NCBI RefSeq assembly: GCF_006094695.1
Contig: NZ_CP035103.1
Location: forward strand, 2,728,001-2,792,000
Reading direction: 5' to 3'
DNA: 64,000 nucleotides
DNA from: Kocuria rosea
Lineage (GTDB): Bacteria > Actinomycetota > Actinomycetes > Actinomycetales > Micrococcaceae
In this document: positions 1 to 8,258 of the stretch, piece after piece
Position numbering within the stretch: the first letter of the stretch is position 1
Layout of the letters: each line of letters opens with the position of its first letter
The notes under the pieces: model-generated
The model's database searches: none
The model's input: only the letters and a program-made list of their open reading frames with translations
Told to the model about the DNA's origin: nothing
Made by a program: the position numbers and the translations under genes

Positions 1-370
1 GGGTCTTGCCCGTGCCCGAAGGCCCCGAGATCGCGAGGTTCTCCGCCCGCCCCACCCACTCCAGGGTGGCCAGGGCCGACTGGGTCGGGACCGGGATCGA
101 GGAATCGGCTTCGCGCCAGGAGGCGAAGGTCTTCCCGGCGGGCAGTCCGGCGGCTTTGCGGCGTGCGGCCCGAGTGGCCTCATCACGCCCGCGGGCCTCT
201 TCGGCCAGCAGCACCCGCAGGACCTCGGTGGGGTCCCACCGTTGGGAACGGGCGGTGGCCAACACCTCGGGGGCGGCCGCGCGCAGATAGGGCATCCGCA
301 TCCGCTTGAGCACCGCGGCGAGGTCTTCGGGCAGCGGCGGTGCTGCCGGGGCGGTGGTGGCCGTGTTCAT
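1..370 (-). CDS. istB: IS21 transposition helper ATPase IstB (5' part only)
   Basis: IstB is an AAA+ ATPase that works with the IstA transposase to select target DNA. The visible 123 residues begin MNTATTAP and run through the usual IstB N-terminal region to a Walker A motif, GPSGTGKT, which sits exactly at the window edge, so the rest of the gene is outside. The ATG at 370-368 overlaps the istA stop codon as ATGA, the translational coupling typical of IS21 operons. The assignment is firm; whether the gene is intact cannot be seen. Confidence 0.85.
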   Translation of the reverse strand, partial: MNTATTAPAAPPLPEDLAAVLKRMRMPYLRAAAPEVLATARSQRWDPTEVLRVLLAEEARGRDEATRAARRKAAGLPAGKTFASWREADSSIPVPTQSALATLEWVGRAENLAISGPSGTGKT

Positions 371-1965
371 CGAGCGGTCTCCTCGGTTGTGGTGGTTGTG
401 CTGGTTGTCGTGGTGGCGCCGAAGGTGGCCCAGGCGGCGGTGCCGGGCTGGGCGGAGTGGGTCTCGTCGGCGGCCACGAGTCCGGCGGCGGTGGCCCCGG
501 TGGCCTGGTGATCGCAGATCGCGGTCAGATCCCCTTCGCTGAAGCGCCCGGCGGCCGCGGCGATCCCGAGGGCGGCGTCCACGGGCCCGGCCCCGATGAG
601 GGCGGCGAGCTCAACCGCGGCGGCCATCTTCGCCCGGATCCGGGTAGCCCCGGCCGCGGAGGCCTCGATCAGCCAGGTGTGCGCCCCGGCGCCCAGGGCC
701 AGGAAGTCCTTCTCCGCCGCGCTGCGGGCTCGTGGCCGGGGCGGGCGTGGGGCACCAGTGGGGTCTTGGGGGTGGTCGGGGTAGTGGGCCAGGTCGATCC
801 GCGGATTGCCCGGGGTCGAGAGGCGGTGGCGGGCGACCTCGGTGAGCCCGGCACGCCCGGCCGCCCACCCCGGGGCCACCGGAAGGGTGTCGAGGTCGGC
901 GACGACCACCAGCTCCTCGGCTGCGACCCGCACCCACACCTCGGCCCCGACCAGGCCCGGTGGGGTGGAGTAGCGCACCGAGCCGAACCGGATGGTCTGG
1001 TCGGTGCCCACCGTGCGGGTCACCCCCAGGGCGGTGGTGTGCGGGGCGGCCGGCAGCACGTGCAACCGTCGTTGTTCCTCGGCCAAAGCGTGCTCCGGGA
1101 TCTTGGCCGTCTCCCGGTGGGTGCGCCCGTTGACCTTGGCGCAGAACGCCGCGCAGGCGGCCTCGAGTGCGGCGAAGGAGCCGTAAGCTGCGCGCAGGTT
1201 CGCCTCGGTGGGCACCAGATCGGCCTTGGCGATGCGCACCGTGGACTCCGACCCGCCCTTGGACTCGGGGTCATACGGCACGCAGGTGTGCACCTGCGTG
1301 CCGTAGTGCCGGCCGGCTTCCACGATCTGCGGGTGGCGCACCGCAACCCCGGCCACGTGATCGACGGTCACGGTTCTCGGGTTGTCGGTGAGCACATAGG
1401 TCGGCACCCCGCCGATGAGGGCCAGAGTCGCATCCAGGCACCCGATCAGCGTCGGGAGGGTCTGGTCCCATACAGGGATCACCACCCGGAACCGTGACCA
1501 CGCCAGCCAGGCGCAGAACAGCCACGTGCGCCGCGGCACCCCGTCCGCGCCGGGCACCTTCGGGCCTTCGCCCCAGTCGAACTGCAGCCACAGACCCGGC
1601 TCGGTGATCCAGGGCCGGTAGGTGCGCCGGTGCCCGGCCCGCCATACCGCCTTCACCTGCGCCACGGCCCGGCGGGTGGTGCGCTCGGTCCCCGGGAACC
1701 CCACCGCGACCAGGCGGGCGTGGACGACGTCGGCGCGGACTGTGCCCTGGCTGCGCTCGACCCACTCCTCGATCTTCGGCAGGTAGGCGTCGATCATCCG
1801 AGGACGACGGCCCGGGCCGGTCACCGGCCGGCCCGCGTCCCGGGCGGCGGCGTAACGGCGGACCGTCTTCGGATCCACCCCGGCCAGGGCCGCGGCCGAG
1901 TGCGCGGAGCCGGTGGCGTCATATGCTTCGAGAATTTCCATGATCTCCCTGTCAGACTTCTTCAT
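367..1965 (-). CDS. istA: IS21-family transposase IstA
   Basis: A DDE transposase of about 532 residues. The N-terminus has a helix-turn-helix with DPKTVRRYAAARD. The integrase-like core contains LQFDWGEGP (first Asp), TDNPRTVT (second Asp) and a Glu-containing stretch, YDPESKGGSE. The C-terminal region carries the IS21-type beta-rich domain. I prefer the ATG at 1965 (MKKSDREI) because GGAGGG lies four bases upstream; an in-frame ATG at 1992 would add nine residues. The gene is followed by istB with a 4-base overlap. No frameshift is visible, so it may be active. Confidence 0.88.
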   Translation of the reverse strand: MKKSDREIMEILEAYDATGSAHSAAALAGVDPKTVRRYAAARDAGRPVTGPGRRPRMIDAYLPKIEEWVERSQGTVRADVVHARLVAVGFPGTERTTRRAVAQVKAVWRAGHRRTYRPWITEPGLWLQFDWGEGPKVPGADGVPRRTWLFCAWLAWSRFRVVIPVWDQTLPTLIGCLDATLALIGGVPTYVLTDNPRTVTVDHVAGVAVRHPQIVEAGRHYGTQVHTCVPYDPESKGGSESTVRIAKADLVPTEANLRAAYGSFAALEAACAAFCAKVNGRTHRETAKIPEHALAEEQRRLHVLPAAPHTTALGVTRTVGTDQTIRFGSVRYSTPPGLVGAEVWVRVAAEELVVVADLDTLPVAPGWAAGRAGLTEVARHRLSTPGNPRIDLAHYPDHPQDPTGAPRPPRPRARSAAEKDFLALGAGAHTWLIEASAAGATRIRAKMAAAVELAALIGAGPVDAALGIAAAAGRFSEGDLTAICDHQATGATAAGLVAADETHSAQPGTAAWATFGATTTTSTTTTTEETAR

Positions 1966-2142
1966 GCGTCCCTCCGGCGGGTGATGGCTCAAGGTGGTCA
2001 GAGACCTCGAGCGAACCCCCGGAGGGACGTCTGCATGGGGACCGACACGAGCCTGGCCCCGGGGCTGAGAACAGGGAGATCAGCTGTCCGTCAGCAGGGA
2101 GGTACGTGTCCGCCTACAGGGAGATTGGCATGTCCGCTAGCA

Positions 2143-2512
2143 GGCGTTCATAATTTCTTCTCTGCCGTGCGTTTCTCCTCGTCGATTCTTTTAGTCTGCC
2201 AGCTGATGGTACAGCGGTTCTGTTCGCGGCCCTCGCTGGTCCCGCCGCCACTGTGGCGCGGGTTTTAACGCGCCTGGACCGTGCCTCGACGTCGACTGGG
2301 AACCCTCTGCGGCGCGTAGCCAGGAACTGACTTCTCAATGTGACACGCTCCTCAGCGGTCCCTGCTTTGACTGTGGCACAGAGGCTCGGGCGACTGGCGT
2401 GCCTGCGCTGGAATCCGTGCTTCCGCGTCACATGACATCACGGCCCGCACTGGTTCTATAGCATCGTTACGAAGTGCGCGGGAACGGACCCGGCCGTGGG
2501 ATCGGGGGGTCC
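2143..2512. other. non-coding stretch between the IS21 end and the Wzz-like gene
   Basis: About 370 bases without a convincing gene. A minus-strand open frame over 2114-2431 has no recognisable features and runs into the IS end, so I do not call it. The stretch must hold the promoter of the Wzz-like gene at 2513; an AT-rich TTCTATAGCATCG lies at 2454-2466, but I cannot define a confident -35/-10 pair. Confidence 0.4.
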
Positions 2513-3220
2513 ATGAGAAATGTTGGAGTTCGTTCTGTTCAGGGCGACGAGAGTTCGGACCTGAACGCCGGCGAGTTTCTGGAGGTGTTGCGTCGCCGCT
2601 GGTGGGTCCTGCTGGTAATGGGAATGCTTGGGGCTCTCGTAGGCTTCGGGATCGGTATGAATCGCCCCACGGTATATGAGACGACGGCTAGCGGCGTCCT
2701 AGTCCCGACCGGCGACGTGAGTGTCTCCGAAGTGCTCGCCGGAGAGAATCTCGCGAAATCACGAGCTATCACATATGAAAGTGTGTCCAAGACGCGACCG
2801 GTCGCGGAGTCCGTTGTAGCGGAATTGGGCTTCGAGGTTCAACCTGAAACTCTGTTGCCGCTCATAAGCACTTCTGTTCCCGTGAATACGTCCGAGATCC
2901 GTGTGACGGCACAGAGCTCGACACCTGAGGCAGCACAGCAACTTGCAGACGCATGGATCCTCGCATTGAGTTCTCAGGTAGAGGCCTTCAACGTGGAACA
3001 GTCGTCCGACCAGGGTGGCCCCGGTCGCAGCGTGTTGCGGCTCGTGCCCGTGGGTTCTGCCTATCTACCTGGAGAACCTACTTCCCCCCGGATGCCGCTT
3101 CTGGTCGGAGGTGGGGCTCTAGTCGGGCTTTTGGTCGGTCTGACTGTCGCCGTGTCGGAAACAGGATTGAAAAGCAGAGGCATGGGTGGTGGGCGACGGA
3201 CTTCCATGGCCACTGGCTGA
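2513..3220 (+). CDS. Wzz-like polysaccharide co-polymerase without a kinase domain
   Basis: A membrane protein of 235 residues expected to set EPS chain length with the Wzy polymerase. It has the Wzz fold signature: a first transmembrane segment at about 29-50 (WWVLLVMGMLGALVGFGIG), a periplasmic domain with YETTASGVLVP and SYES-type motifs, and a proline-flanked second segment near the C-terminus (MPLLVGGGALVGLLVG). The ATG at 2513 follows GGGGGG; an in-frame upstream start at 2474 is less likely. It is a paralogue of the N-terminal half of the gene at 43651 but ends just after the second membrane segment, with no BY-kinase domain. IS30 sequence begins about 80 bases downstream, so a lost kinase half is possible. 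Confidence 0.72.
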   Translation: MRNVGVRSVQGDESSDLNAGEFLEVLRRRWWVLLVMGMLGALVGFGIGMNRPTVYETTASGVLVPTGDVSVSEVLAGENLAKSRAITYESVSKTRPVAESVVAELGFEVQPETLLPLISTSVPVNTSEIRVTAQSSTPEAAQQLADAWILALSSQVEAFNVEQSSDQGGPGRSVLRLVPVGSAYLPGEPTSPRMPLLVGGGALVGLLVGLTVAVSETGLKSRGMGGGRRTSMATG

Positions 3221-3298
3221 TGGGATAGTCGTCGGCCCTGCTGTCAACGACGGGGTGCTTTCTCGTCATGGTCGCAACACCTGACCGAAAGTTAGGCC

Positions 3299-3991
3299 AT
3301 GACAGGACCAGTGAGGGGCCATGATCGCCGCGTGGGACGGCGTCCGATGTCGGCCAAGAGGGAGCAGTTCCTGAAGATGGTCGGGCAGGGCTGGTCCGTG
3401 GCCGCTGCGGCCCGTGAACTGGGGATCAGTCGCAGCTCGGCGAACAACTGGAAGAGCGGCTACCGGGTGGCCCGCACCGACGGCACCGTGGTCGTTTTCG
3501 AGGCACTGACCCCGACCCCACAGCCGATCTCCGCCAGGTTCCTCTCGCAGGAGGAGCGGCTGGTGATCGCCGACGAATTCCGGGCGGGCGCCAGTCTCCG
3601 CGCGATTGCCGCGCTGCTGGGCCGGGTCCCCTCAACGATCTCCCGCGAAGTGCGCCGCAATCGCGGCGGACTCACCGCCTACCGACCCTTCACCGCCGAG
3701 CAGCTCGCCCGGCAACGCCGGCGGCGCCACCATCGGCTTAAGATCGAGGCCGACCCACAGCTGGGCTCGTGGGTCGCCGCGCGGCTGGCGGAGTACTGGA
3801 GTCCGTCGCAGATCGCCCGGGCCCTGCCGGCTACCTTTCCGGGCCAGCAAGATCGCCATCTGGCGCACCAGACGATCTACCGCGCCGTGTACCGCCACCG
3901 GCTCCCGCCGCTGGCGCGGGGACCGCGATCCTGCCTGCGGACCGGACGCACGTACCGGAAGGCCCATGGGACTGCCCCGGGACGGTCCTAT
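3299..3991 (+). pseudogene. IS30-family transposase, 3' half lost at an IS110 insertion
   Basis: The N-terminal half of an IS30 transposase: a helix-turn-helix (AAARELGISRSSANNWKSGY), an IS30-type motif (ERLVIADEFRAGASLRAIAALLG followed by TISREVRRN), and YWSPSQIARAL. IS30 proteins usually end with a DDE core of about 150 residues. Here the frame reaches the IS110 element at 3984-3991 and the core is missing. I looked for the remaining half after the IS110 element (5150 onward) and do not see it, so a deletion accompanied or followed the insertion. Confidence 0.82.
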
Positions 3992-5149
3992 AGATCGTCA
4001 AGGGCTGTGAGGTCGTGTCGGAGATCGTTGTAGACCTCGCGGGCAATGAAGCGCTTGAGGCAACGCAGTATGTCCTTCTTCGACAGGCCTTCGGCGAGTC
4101 GGCGGGCGGCGTAGTCACGAGTTCGTTGGTCGTAGCGCAGACGACACACAGCGATCAGGTGCAGAGCGCGGTTGGCCTGGCGATCCCCACCGCGGTGCAG
4201 GCGCATCCGGTGGGTCTTGCCCGAGGAGACCGGAATCGGGGCGACCCCGCACAGCCGCGCGAAGGCTGCCTCCGAGGTCAGCCGGTCGATGTTCTGTCCG
4301 GCGGTGACCAGCAGTTGCGAGGCGTGGATGGTGCCGATCCCGAGCCTGCTGGTCAGGGTCGGAGCAGCGTGGCGAACCAAAGCACCGAGGTGGTCGTCGA
4401 TCTCGGTGATCTCGGCCTCGAGCTCGTCCACCCGCCGGGCCAGTGTGCGCAGGGCCAGCTTCGCGGCCTGGGCCGGCTCCGCCAGGCGGGAGGCGTCGGG
4501 GCGAAGCCTGGCGCACTGGGTGGCCATGCTGCGCCCGGAGGTGGCGGTGATCTGCTCACGCAGTTCGGCCGGTGCGGTGATGAGTACGTCCTGGAGTTGA
4601 ACGAGGGCGGTCGTGCGGGCTCGTACGGCTGATTCGCGGGCGATGCGCAGCAGCCGGATCGACTCGATCACCCCGGTGGTGGTCTTCGGGCGGGTGGAGG
4701 CTTCCCCGGAGAGTGCTTTGCGGGCGGCGGCTTCGGCGTCGATCGCGTCGTCCTTGCCGCGGCGCGCTCGGGTGTGCGGGTGGGGCTGGTTGACCTCGAT
4801 GACTTCGGTGCCGTGCTCTTGGAGGAACCGGGTGAGTCCGGCGGCGTAGGAGCCGGTCGATTCGATCCCGACCCGATCGAGGCGCCCAAAGCCGGTCATC
4901 CAGTCCAGCAGGCAGCGATAACCGGCCGTGGTAGCCGGGAATCCTTGATCGGCCAATCTCACGCCGCGGTCGTCCAGGACCACCGCGTGATGGGTGTCTT
5001 TGTGCGCGTCGATACCGCCGATGATGGTTGGTTGCGTCGACGTCAGTGAAGCAGTCATTCTGGAACGGTCTCCTTGAGTTGGATGACCGAACCGGGCCGG
5101 GCGGACACAACAGTGACGGGGCACCGTGTTTTGCGAGACAGGGTCCTAT
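3984..5149 (-). mobile_element. IS110-family element flanked by the 8-base repeat GGTCCTAT
   Basis: The element is defined by its transposase gene and by an identical GGTCCTAT at 3984-3991 and 5142-5149. The first copy overlaps the transposase stop codon, leaving essentially no 3' non-coding region, and about 90 bases lie upstream of the start codon. IS110 elements lack terminal inverted repeats and recombine at a short core, so the repeat is a plausible core plus flank. The exact ends remain inferred. Confidence 0.7.
3988..5058 (-). CDS. IS110-family DEDD transposase
   Basis: A 356-residue serine/DEDD recombinase. The RuvC-like N-terminal domain starts GGIDAHKDTHHAVV (first catalytic Asp), continues with GIESTGSYAAGL (Glu) and has KDDAIDAEAAARKAL (Asp-Asp). 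The C-terminal Tnp_IS110 domain shows RLGIGTIHASQLL and FARLCGVAPIPVSSGKT with the serine. I choose the ATG at 5058 because AAGGAG lies 11 bases upstream. All key residues are present and the gene looks functional. Confidence 0.88.
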   Translation of the reverse strand: MTASLTSTQPTIIGGIDAHKDTHHAVVLDDRGVRLADQGFPATTAGYRCLLDWMTGFGRLDRVGIESTGSYAAGLTRFLQEHGTEVIEVNQPHPHTRARRGKDDAIDAEAAARKALSGEASTRPKTTTGVIESIRLLRIARESAVRARTTALVQLQDVLITAPAELREQITATSGRSMATQCARLRPDASRLAEPAQAAKLALRTLARRVDELEAEITEIDDHLGALVRHAAPTLTSRLGIGTIHASQLLVTAGQNIDRLTSEAAFARLCGVAPIPVSSGKTHRMRLHRGGDRQANRALHLIAVCRLRYDQRTRDYAARRLAEGLSKKDILRCLKRFIAREVYNDLRHDLTALDDL

Positions 5150-5318
5150 GAAGTCACGTCCCCGCCCGGTCCGGCCATGCCCGGCAGGACGAGCGATTCG
5201 ACCGAGCCGACCCGTCTCGGGCAGGACAGCACCCCGCAGGGTCGCGTCAGTTTCATTGCAAGTCAGACTCCGCCGAACCGCTCAGTACCATCTCCACTGT
5301 TTCCTTGACTCCTGACTT

Positions 5319-5336
5319 GTGAGGATCTGTCCTCAC
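5319..5336 (+). promoter_or_regulatory. hairpin in front of the IS3 orfA gene
   Basis: GTGAGGA-TCTG-TCCTCAC is a perfect 7-base stem with a 4-base loop ending just before the AAGGA ribosome binding site (about 5340-5344) of orfA. Hairpins at this place in other insertion sequences reduce translation from read-through transcripts. That role is inferred here. Confidence 0.45.
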
Positions 5337-5351
5337 GGTAAGGATGATCCC

Positions 5352-5636
5352 GTGCCCAAGCCCTACCCCGAAGAGTTCCGCCGCGACGTGGTGGCGGTGG
5401 CCCGTAAGCACGAGGCCCCGCTGTCCCAGATCGCCCGCGACTTCGGGATCTCAGAAGCCACCCTGCACAACTGGTTGCGCAAGACCGACGTCGACGATGG
5501 GGTCCGTCCGGGTGTAACCAGCGCCGAGGCCGAGGAGCTCAAAGCCCTGAAGCGGCGCAACCGGCTGACCGAGCAGGAGAACGAGATCCTGCGCCGGGCC
5601 GCGGCGTTCTTCGCCCGGGAACTGCCCCCAAAATGA
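5352..5636 (+). CDS. IS3-family OrfA (helix-turn-helix subunit)
   Basis: A 94-residue protein with an HTH_Tnp_1 domain (YPEEFRRDVVAVARKHE, then QIARDFGISEATLHNWL) followed by a leucine-zipper helix (ALKRRNRLTEQENEILRRAAA). The GTG at 5352 follows AAGGATGATCCC. The stop codon overlaps the orfB start as ATGA. A CCCAAAA slippery heptamer immediately before the stop could fuse it to orfB by -1 frameshifting, as in most IS3 elements. Confidence 0.87.
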   Translation: MPKPYPEEFRRDVVAVARKHEAPLSQIARDFGISEATLHNWLRKTDVDDGVRPGVTSAEAEELKALKRRNRLTEQENEILRRAAAFFARELPPK

Positions 5637-6499
5637 GGTTTCCGCTGGTCCTCGACCTGGCCGCCGATGGGATTCCCGTCGCGGTGACCTGCCGGACTCT
5701 GGGCTTCTCCAAGCAAGCCTTCTACCAGTGGCGCGCCCACCCGGTCACCAATCGCAATTGGGATGACGCGCACCTGGTCGACGCCGCCATGACCATCCAC
5801 GCCGACGACCCGGCCTTCGGCTACAGGTTCATCTCCGACGAACCACCCGACCACGGCATCCATGCCGGGGAGAACCGGGTGCAGCGGCTGTGCTCGGCCC
5901 ATGGGCTCTTCAGGGTCCACTCCAAGAAGCGCGGGTTCAACCGCAAACCCGGTCCACCGGTGCACGACGACCTGGTGGAGCGCGACTTCACCGCCACCGC
6001 CGCGAACCAGCTGTGGCTCACGGATCTGACGGAGCATCGCACCGATGAGGGCAAGCTCTACCTCTGCGCGATCAAGGGCGTCTACTCCAACCGGATCGTC
6101 GGGTACTCCATCGACTTCCGGATGAAGGCATCCTTGGCGGTCACGGCCCTGCGGAGCGCGGTGGCCCGCCGCGGGACGGTGGCCGGTTGCGTGGTCCACA
6201 GCGACCGCGGCAGTCAATTTCGAGCCCGGAAATTTGTGCACGAGCTGGCCCGTCACGACTTGGTCGGGTCGATGGGCAGGGTCGGGGCGTGCGCGGACAA
6301 CGCCGCCATGGAATCGTTCTTCGCCCTGCTCCAGAAGAACGTCCTGGATCGGCAGCGCTGGTCCACCCGGGAGGACCTGCGGCTGGCGATCGTGACCTGG
6401 ATCGAAAAGTCCTACCACCGGCGGCGCCGGCAACGCCGTCTGGGTTGCCTCACACCGGTCGAGTTTGAGACCATCAATCACGGACTCAAAGCAGCCTGA
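5633..6499 (+). CDS. IS3-family OrfB transposase
   Basis: A 288-residue DDE transposase core. The order is an HTH_21-type region (FGYRFISDE), then the rve integrase core with WLTDLTEH (first Asp), VHSDRGSQF (second Asp) and NAAMESFFALLQ (Glu), and an RRRRQRRLG...TPVEFE C-terminus. All three catalytic residues are present. It is 4 bases overlapped with orfA. A decayed relative lies directly downstream at 6710-7156. Confidence 0.88.
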   Translation: MRFPLVLDLAADGIPVAVTCRTLGFSKQAFYQWRAHPVTNRNWDDAHLVDAAMTIHADDPAFGYRFISDEPPDHGIHAGENRVQRLCSAHGLFRVHSKKRGFNRKPGPPVHDDLVERDFTATAANQLWLTDLTEHRTDEGKLYLCAIKGVYSNRIVGYSIDFRMKASLAVTALRSAVARRGTVAGCVVHSDRGSQFRARKFVHELARHDLVGSMGRVGACADNAAMESFFALLQKNVLDRQRWSTREDLRLAIVTWIEKSYHRRRRQRRLGCLTPVEFETINHGLKAA

Positions 6500-6709
6500 A
6501 ACCTATCAACCCCGAGAGTCAACGGAAGTCGGGGCAGTCCCGAACATGTTCCTGCACTTCATCGTTCGAGAAGAAGGGCTCTCGCGATCTGAATAGGACA
6601 GAGCACGTGAAGAACCCGTCCCCACAGGGCTGACCTACTTCTCCTCAGAGGAGAAAAAACCCATGATGAAGACGTCCTTGTTGCATCGACCCTGAGAAAC
6701 CGCCAGCTC

Positions 6710-7156
6710 TAACTGTGCGCGATCAAGGACGTCTTCTCCGGGCGGATCGTGGGCTACTCCATCGACTCGCGAATGAAGTCCAGCCTGGCGGTGCAGGCAC
6801 TGCACAACGCGGTCGCGCGCCGCGGAGATGTGGCCGGCTGCATCGTCCACTCGGATAGGGGCAGTCAATTTCGTTCACGGAAATTCGGCCACGCCCTGAA
6901 CCGGCACGGACTGGTCGGCTCGATGGGCAAGGTCGGTGCGGCCGGGGACAACGCCGCGATGGAGAGCTTCTTCGCCCTGCTGCAGAAGAACGTCCTCGAC
7001 CGGCGCTCCTGGGCGACCCGGGACGAGTTGAGGATCGCCATCGTCACCTGGACCGAGCGGACCTACCACCGACGCCGGCGGCAGGCTCGTCTGGAGCGGT
7101 TGACCCCCATCGAGTACGAGACCATGATGAAGCCCGCCGTGACCCTCGCGGCATGA
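6710..7156 (+). pseudogene. remnant of a second IS3-family OrfB, C-terminal part only
   Basis: Homology to the intact orfB resumes at LCAIKDVFSGRIVGYSIDS (from about 6710) and continues through VHSDRGSQF and AAMESFFALLQ to the end, with a TMMKPAVTLAA tail. The first catalytic Asp and the whole N-terminal half are absent, so this is a dead fragment. It diverges from the neighbour (for example RKFGHALNRHGLV against RKFVHELARHDLV), so it is a related element rather than a copy of it. Confidence 0.82.
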
Positions 7157-7358
7157 GACCCCACCTGTCACCTATCGGTGCGGCAGTCCCCATCGACGCA
7201 CCCGGGCCAAGAACCTCATGCCCCACAACAGCTAGCCACCACGACTGGAAACCAGACTGCAGGTCAGGTCAGGGTGTTACCTATCGGTGCATCAGTCCCC
7301 TCCGCCGTACCTCTCTCGGCATGAAACCCCAACAGTCACCTATCAGTGCGGAAGTACC
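7150..7358 (+). repeat. three decayed copies of an IS3-type right end
   Basis: A sequence close to CACCTATCGGTGCGGCAGT recurs at about 7169-7190, 7278-7298 and 7336-7357. The first and third copies also share the preceding CGGCATGARACCCCA, which in the first copy is the end of the IS3 remnant gene. The third copy is therefore probably the end of another, otherwise deleted, IS3 element. Confidence 0.6.
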
Positions 7359-7441
7359 AAGCATCCGACAACCAACCGGCGTCAATTGTCGCACCCTCAT
7401 ACGTAACTTGTTGCGCCGAGATAGAGGAGATTACGGCACCG

Positions 7442-8152
7442 TCAGACCCATCCGTGGTGATGCAGGCTCTTCTCGGGGGAAATTCCATCCCTAAACAAAA
7501 GCAAGGCGTAAACAAATATTAGAGTCATGGTTAGAAGTTTCACGACAATCCGCGCAGAAGCTATCCCGACGCCGCGCGCAGCCTCGAGTAATTCGGGGTG
7601 TAGAACGCTGACCATGACGTAACTCGTCGCTATGGCCATAAATGGCAACGATAGGGCAAACATCCTCCAGGACGCTGAGCGGGCGGCAAGGGAGCTCGTA
7701 CGATGACAAGCAACGATTAAGGCACCCAGCACAAGACCTACCCCACCCCATAACAGCAGACCGCCGAACTCTTGTGCACCTAGCTCAGTGAGTCGATGGT
7801 CTAAACGGCGAAGATCAAGAAGTCGACCCACACGCTCATGCACCCGAAAGAGGTCATCAGTCACCATGACGGTGAATACTATCCCCCAAGCCGTCAACAC
7901 GCGCGCTCCCTGCGACCGCAAAGACAGAACTATTAGGACAACCGCGGCCCCTCCCAATTGCAGGTGCCCGAATATTTCGGCCAGCGATCCATCTTGCCCA
8001 CCATCCCACATTCGAGCGTGATGGAACAAGTGAACAGGAGTAACTCCGCCCTCCCGGACGGCCCAATAGTGGTGGAATATATGAGCTCCGAGCAGTACGC
8101 CGTCCATCACGAAACACAGGGCGCTCGCAACCACCACGTGCCACGTCTTCAT
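7442..8152 (-). CDS. six-helix membrane protein with paired HxFHH motifs, unknown function
   Basis: A 236-residue protein I do not recognise. About six hydrophobic segments are visible: near 6-23, 60-78, 86-100, 128-148, 160-180 and 200-222. Two histidine clusters stand out in the first third, HIFHHYW and HLFHHARMW, with GHLQL shortly after, which could bind metal or haem. It is the last gene of a minus-strand group with the two low-GC glycosyltransferases upstream, so a role in the same EPS is possible, but there is no direct evidence. Codon use is less GC-rich than in the core genes. The start has no clear ribosome binding site. Confidence 0.6.
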   Translation of the reverse strand: MKTWHVVVASALCFVMDGVLLGAHIFHHYWAVREGGVTPVHLFHHARMWDGGQDGSLAEIFGHLQLGGAAVVLIVLSLRSQGARVLTAWGIVFTVMVTDDLFRVHERVGRLLDLRRLDHRLTELGAQEFGGLLLWGGVGLVLGALIVACHRTSSLAARSASWRMFALSLPFMAIATSYVMVSVLHPELLEAARGVGIASARIVVKLLTMTLIFVYALLLFRDGISPEKSLHHHGWV

Positions 8153-8258
8153 CGCGATGGTCTGTGTTTCCCATACATTCTAACCGTACCCCACCCACTC
8201 ACAGGCCGAACTGACGTCGTACCCATGATCCGCCGATGCGGTTCCGAATACTTTTCGA

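Larger units (their letters stand above)
1..2142 (-). mobile_element. IS21-family insertion sequence, truncated by the window edge
   Basis: The element carries istA and the first part of istB on the minus strand. Its istA-proximal end lies near 2142. Just inside that end (2061-2142) is a series of related repeats with the core TGTCCG...CAGGGAG at 2085-2103, 2107-2123 and 2131-2142, plus a CAGGGAGATCAG copy at 2072. Arrays of multiple terminal transposase-binding repeats are a hallmark of IS21 elements. The exact terminus (CA at 2141-2142) is inferred because the other end is outside the window. Confidence 0.8.

Noticed and set aside
340..1497. Long Gly-rich plus-strand open frame
   Set aside because: It is the antisense shadow of istA; composition is that of a GC-rich reverse frame and it has no family features.
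2114..2431. 105-residue minus-strand frame upstream of the Wzz-like gene
   Set aside because: It ends inside the IS21 terminal repeats and has no ribosome binding site or known sequence.
5150..5318. Possible second half of the IS30 transposase after IS110
   Set aside because: The frame that continues from the GGTCCTAT repeat (SYEVTSPPGPAMPG onward) shows none of the IS30 catalytic motifs.
7150..7358. Three spaced similar repeats as a possible CRISPR or operator array
   Set aside because: Spacing is irregular (about 109 and 58 bases) and two copies share the flank of an IS3 transposase end, so they are IS ends.
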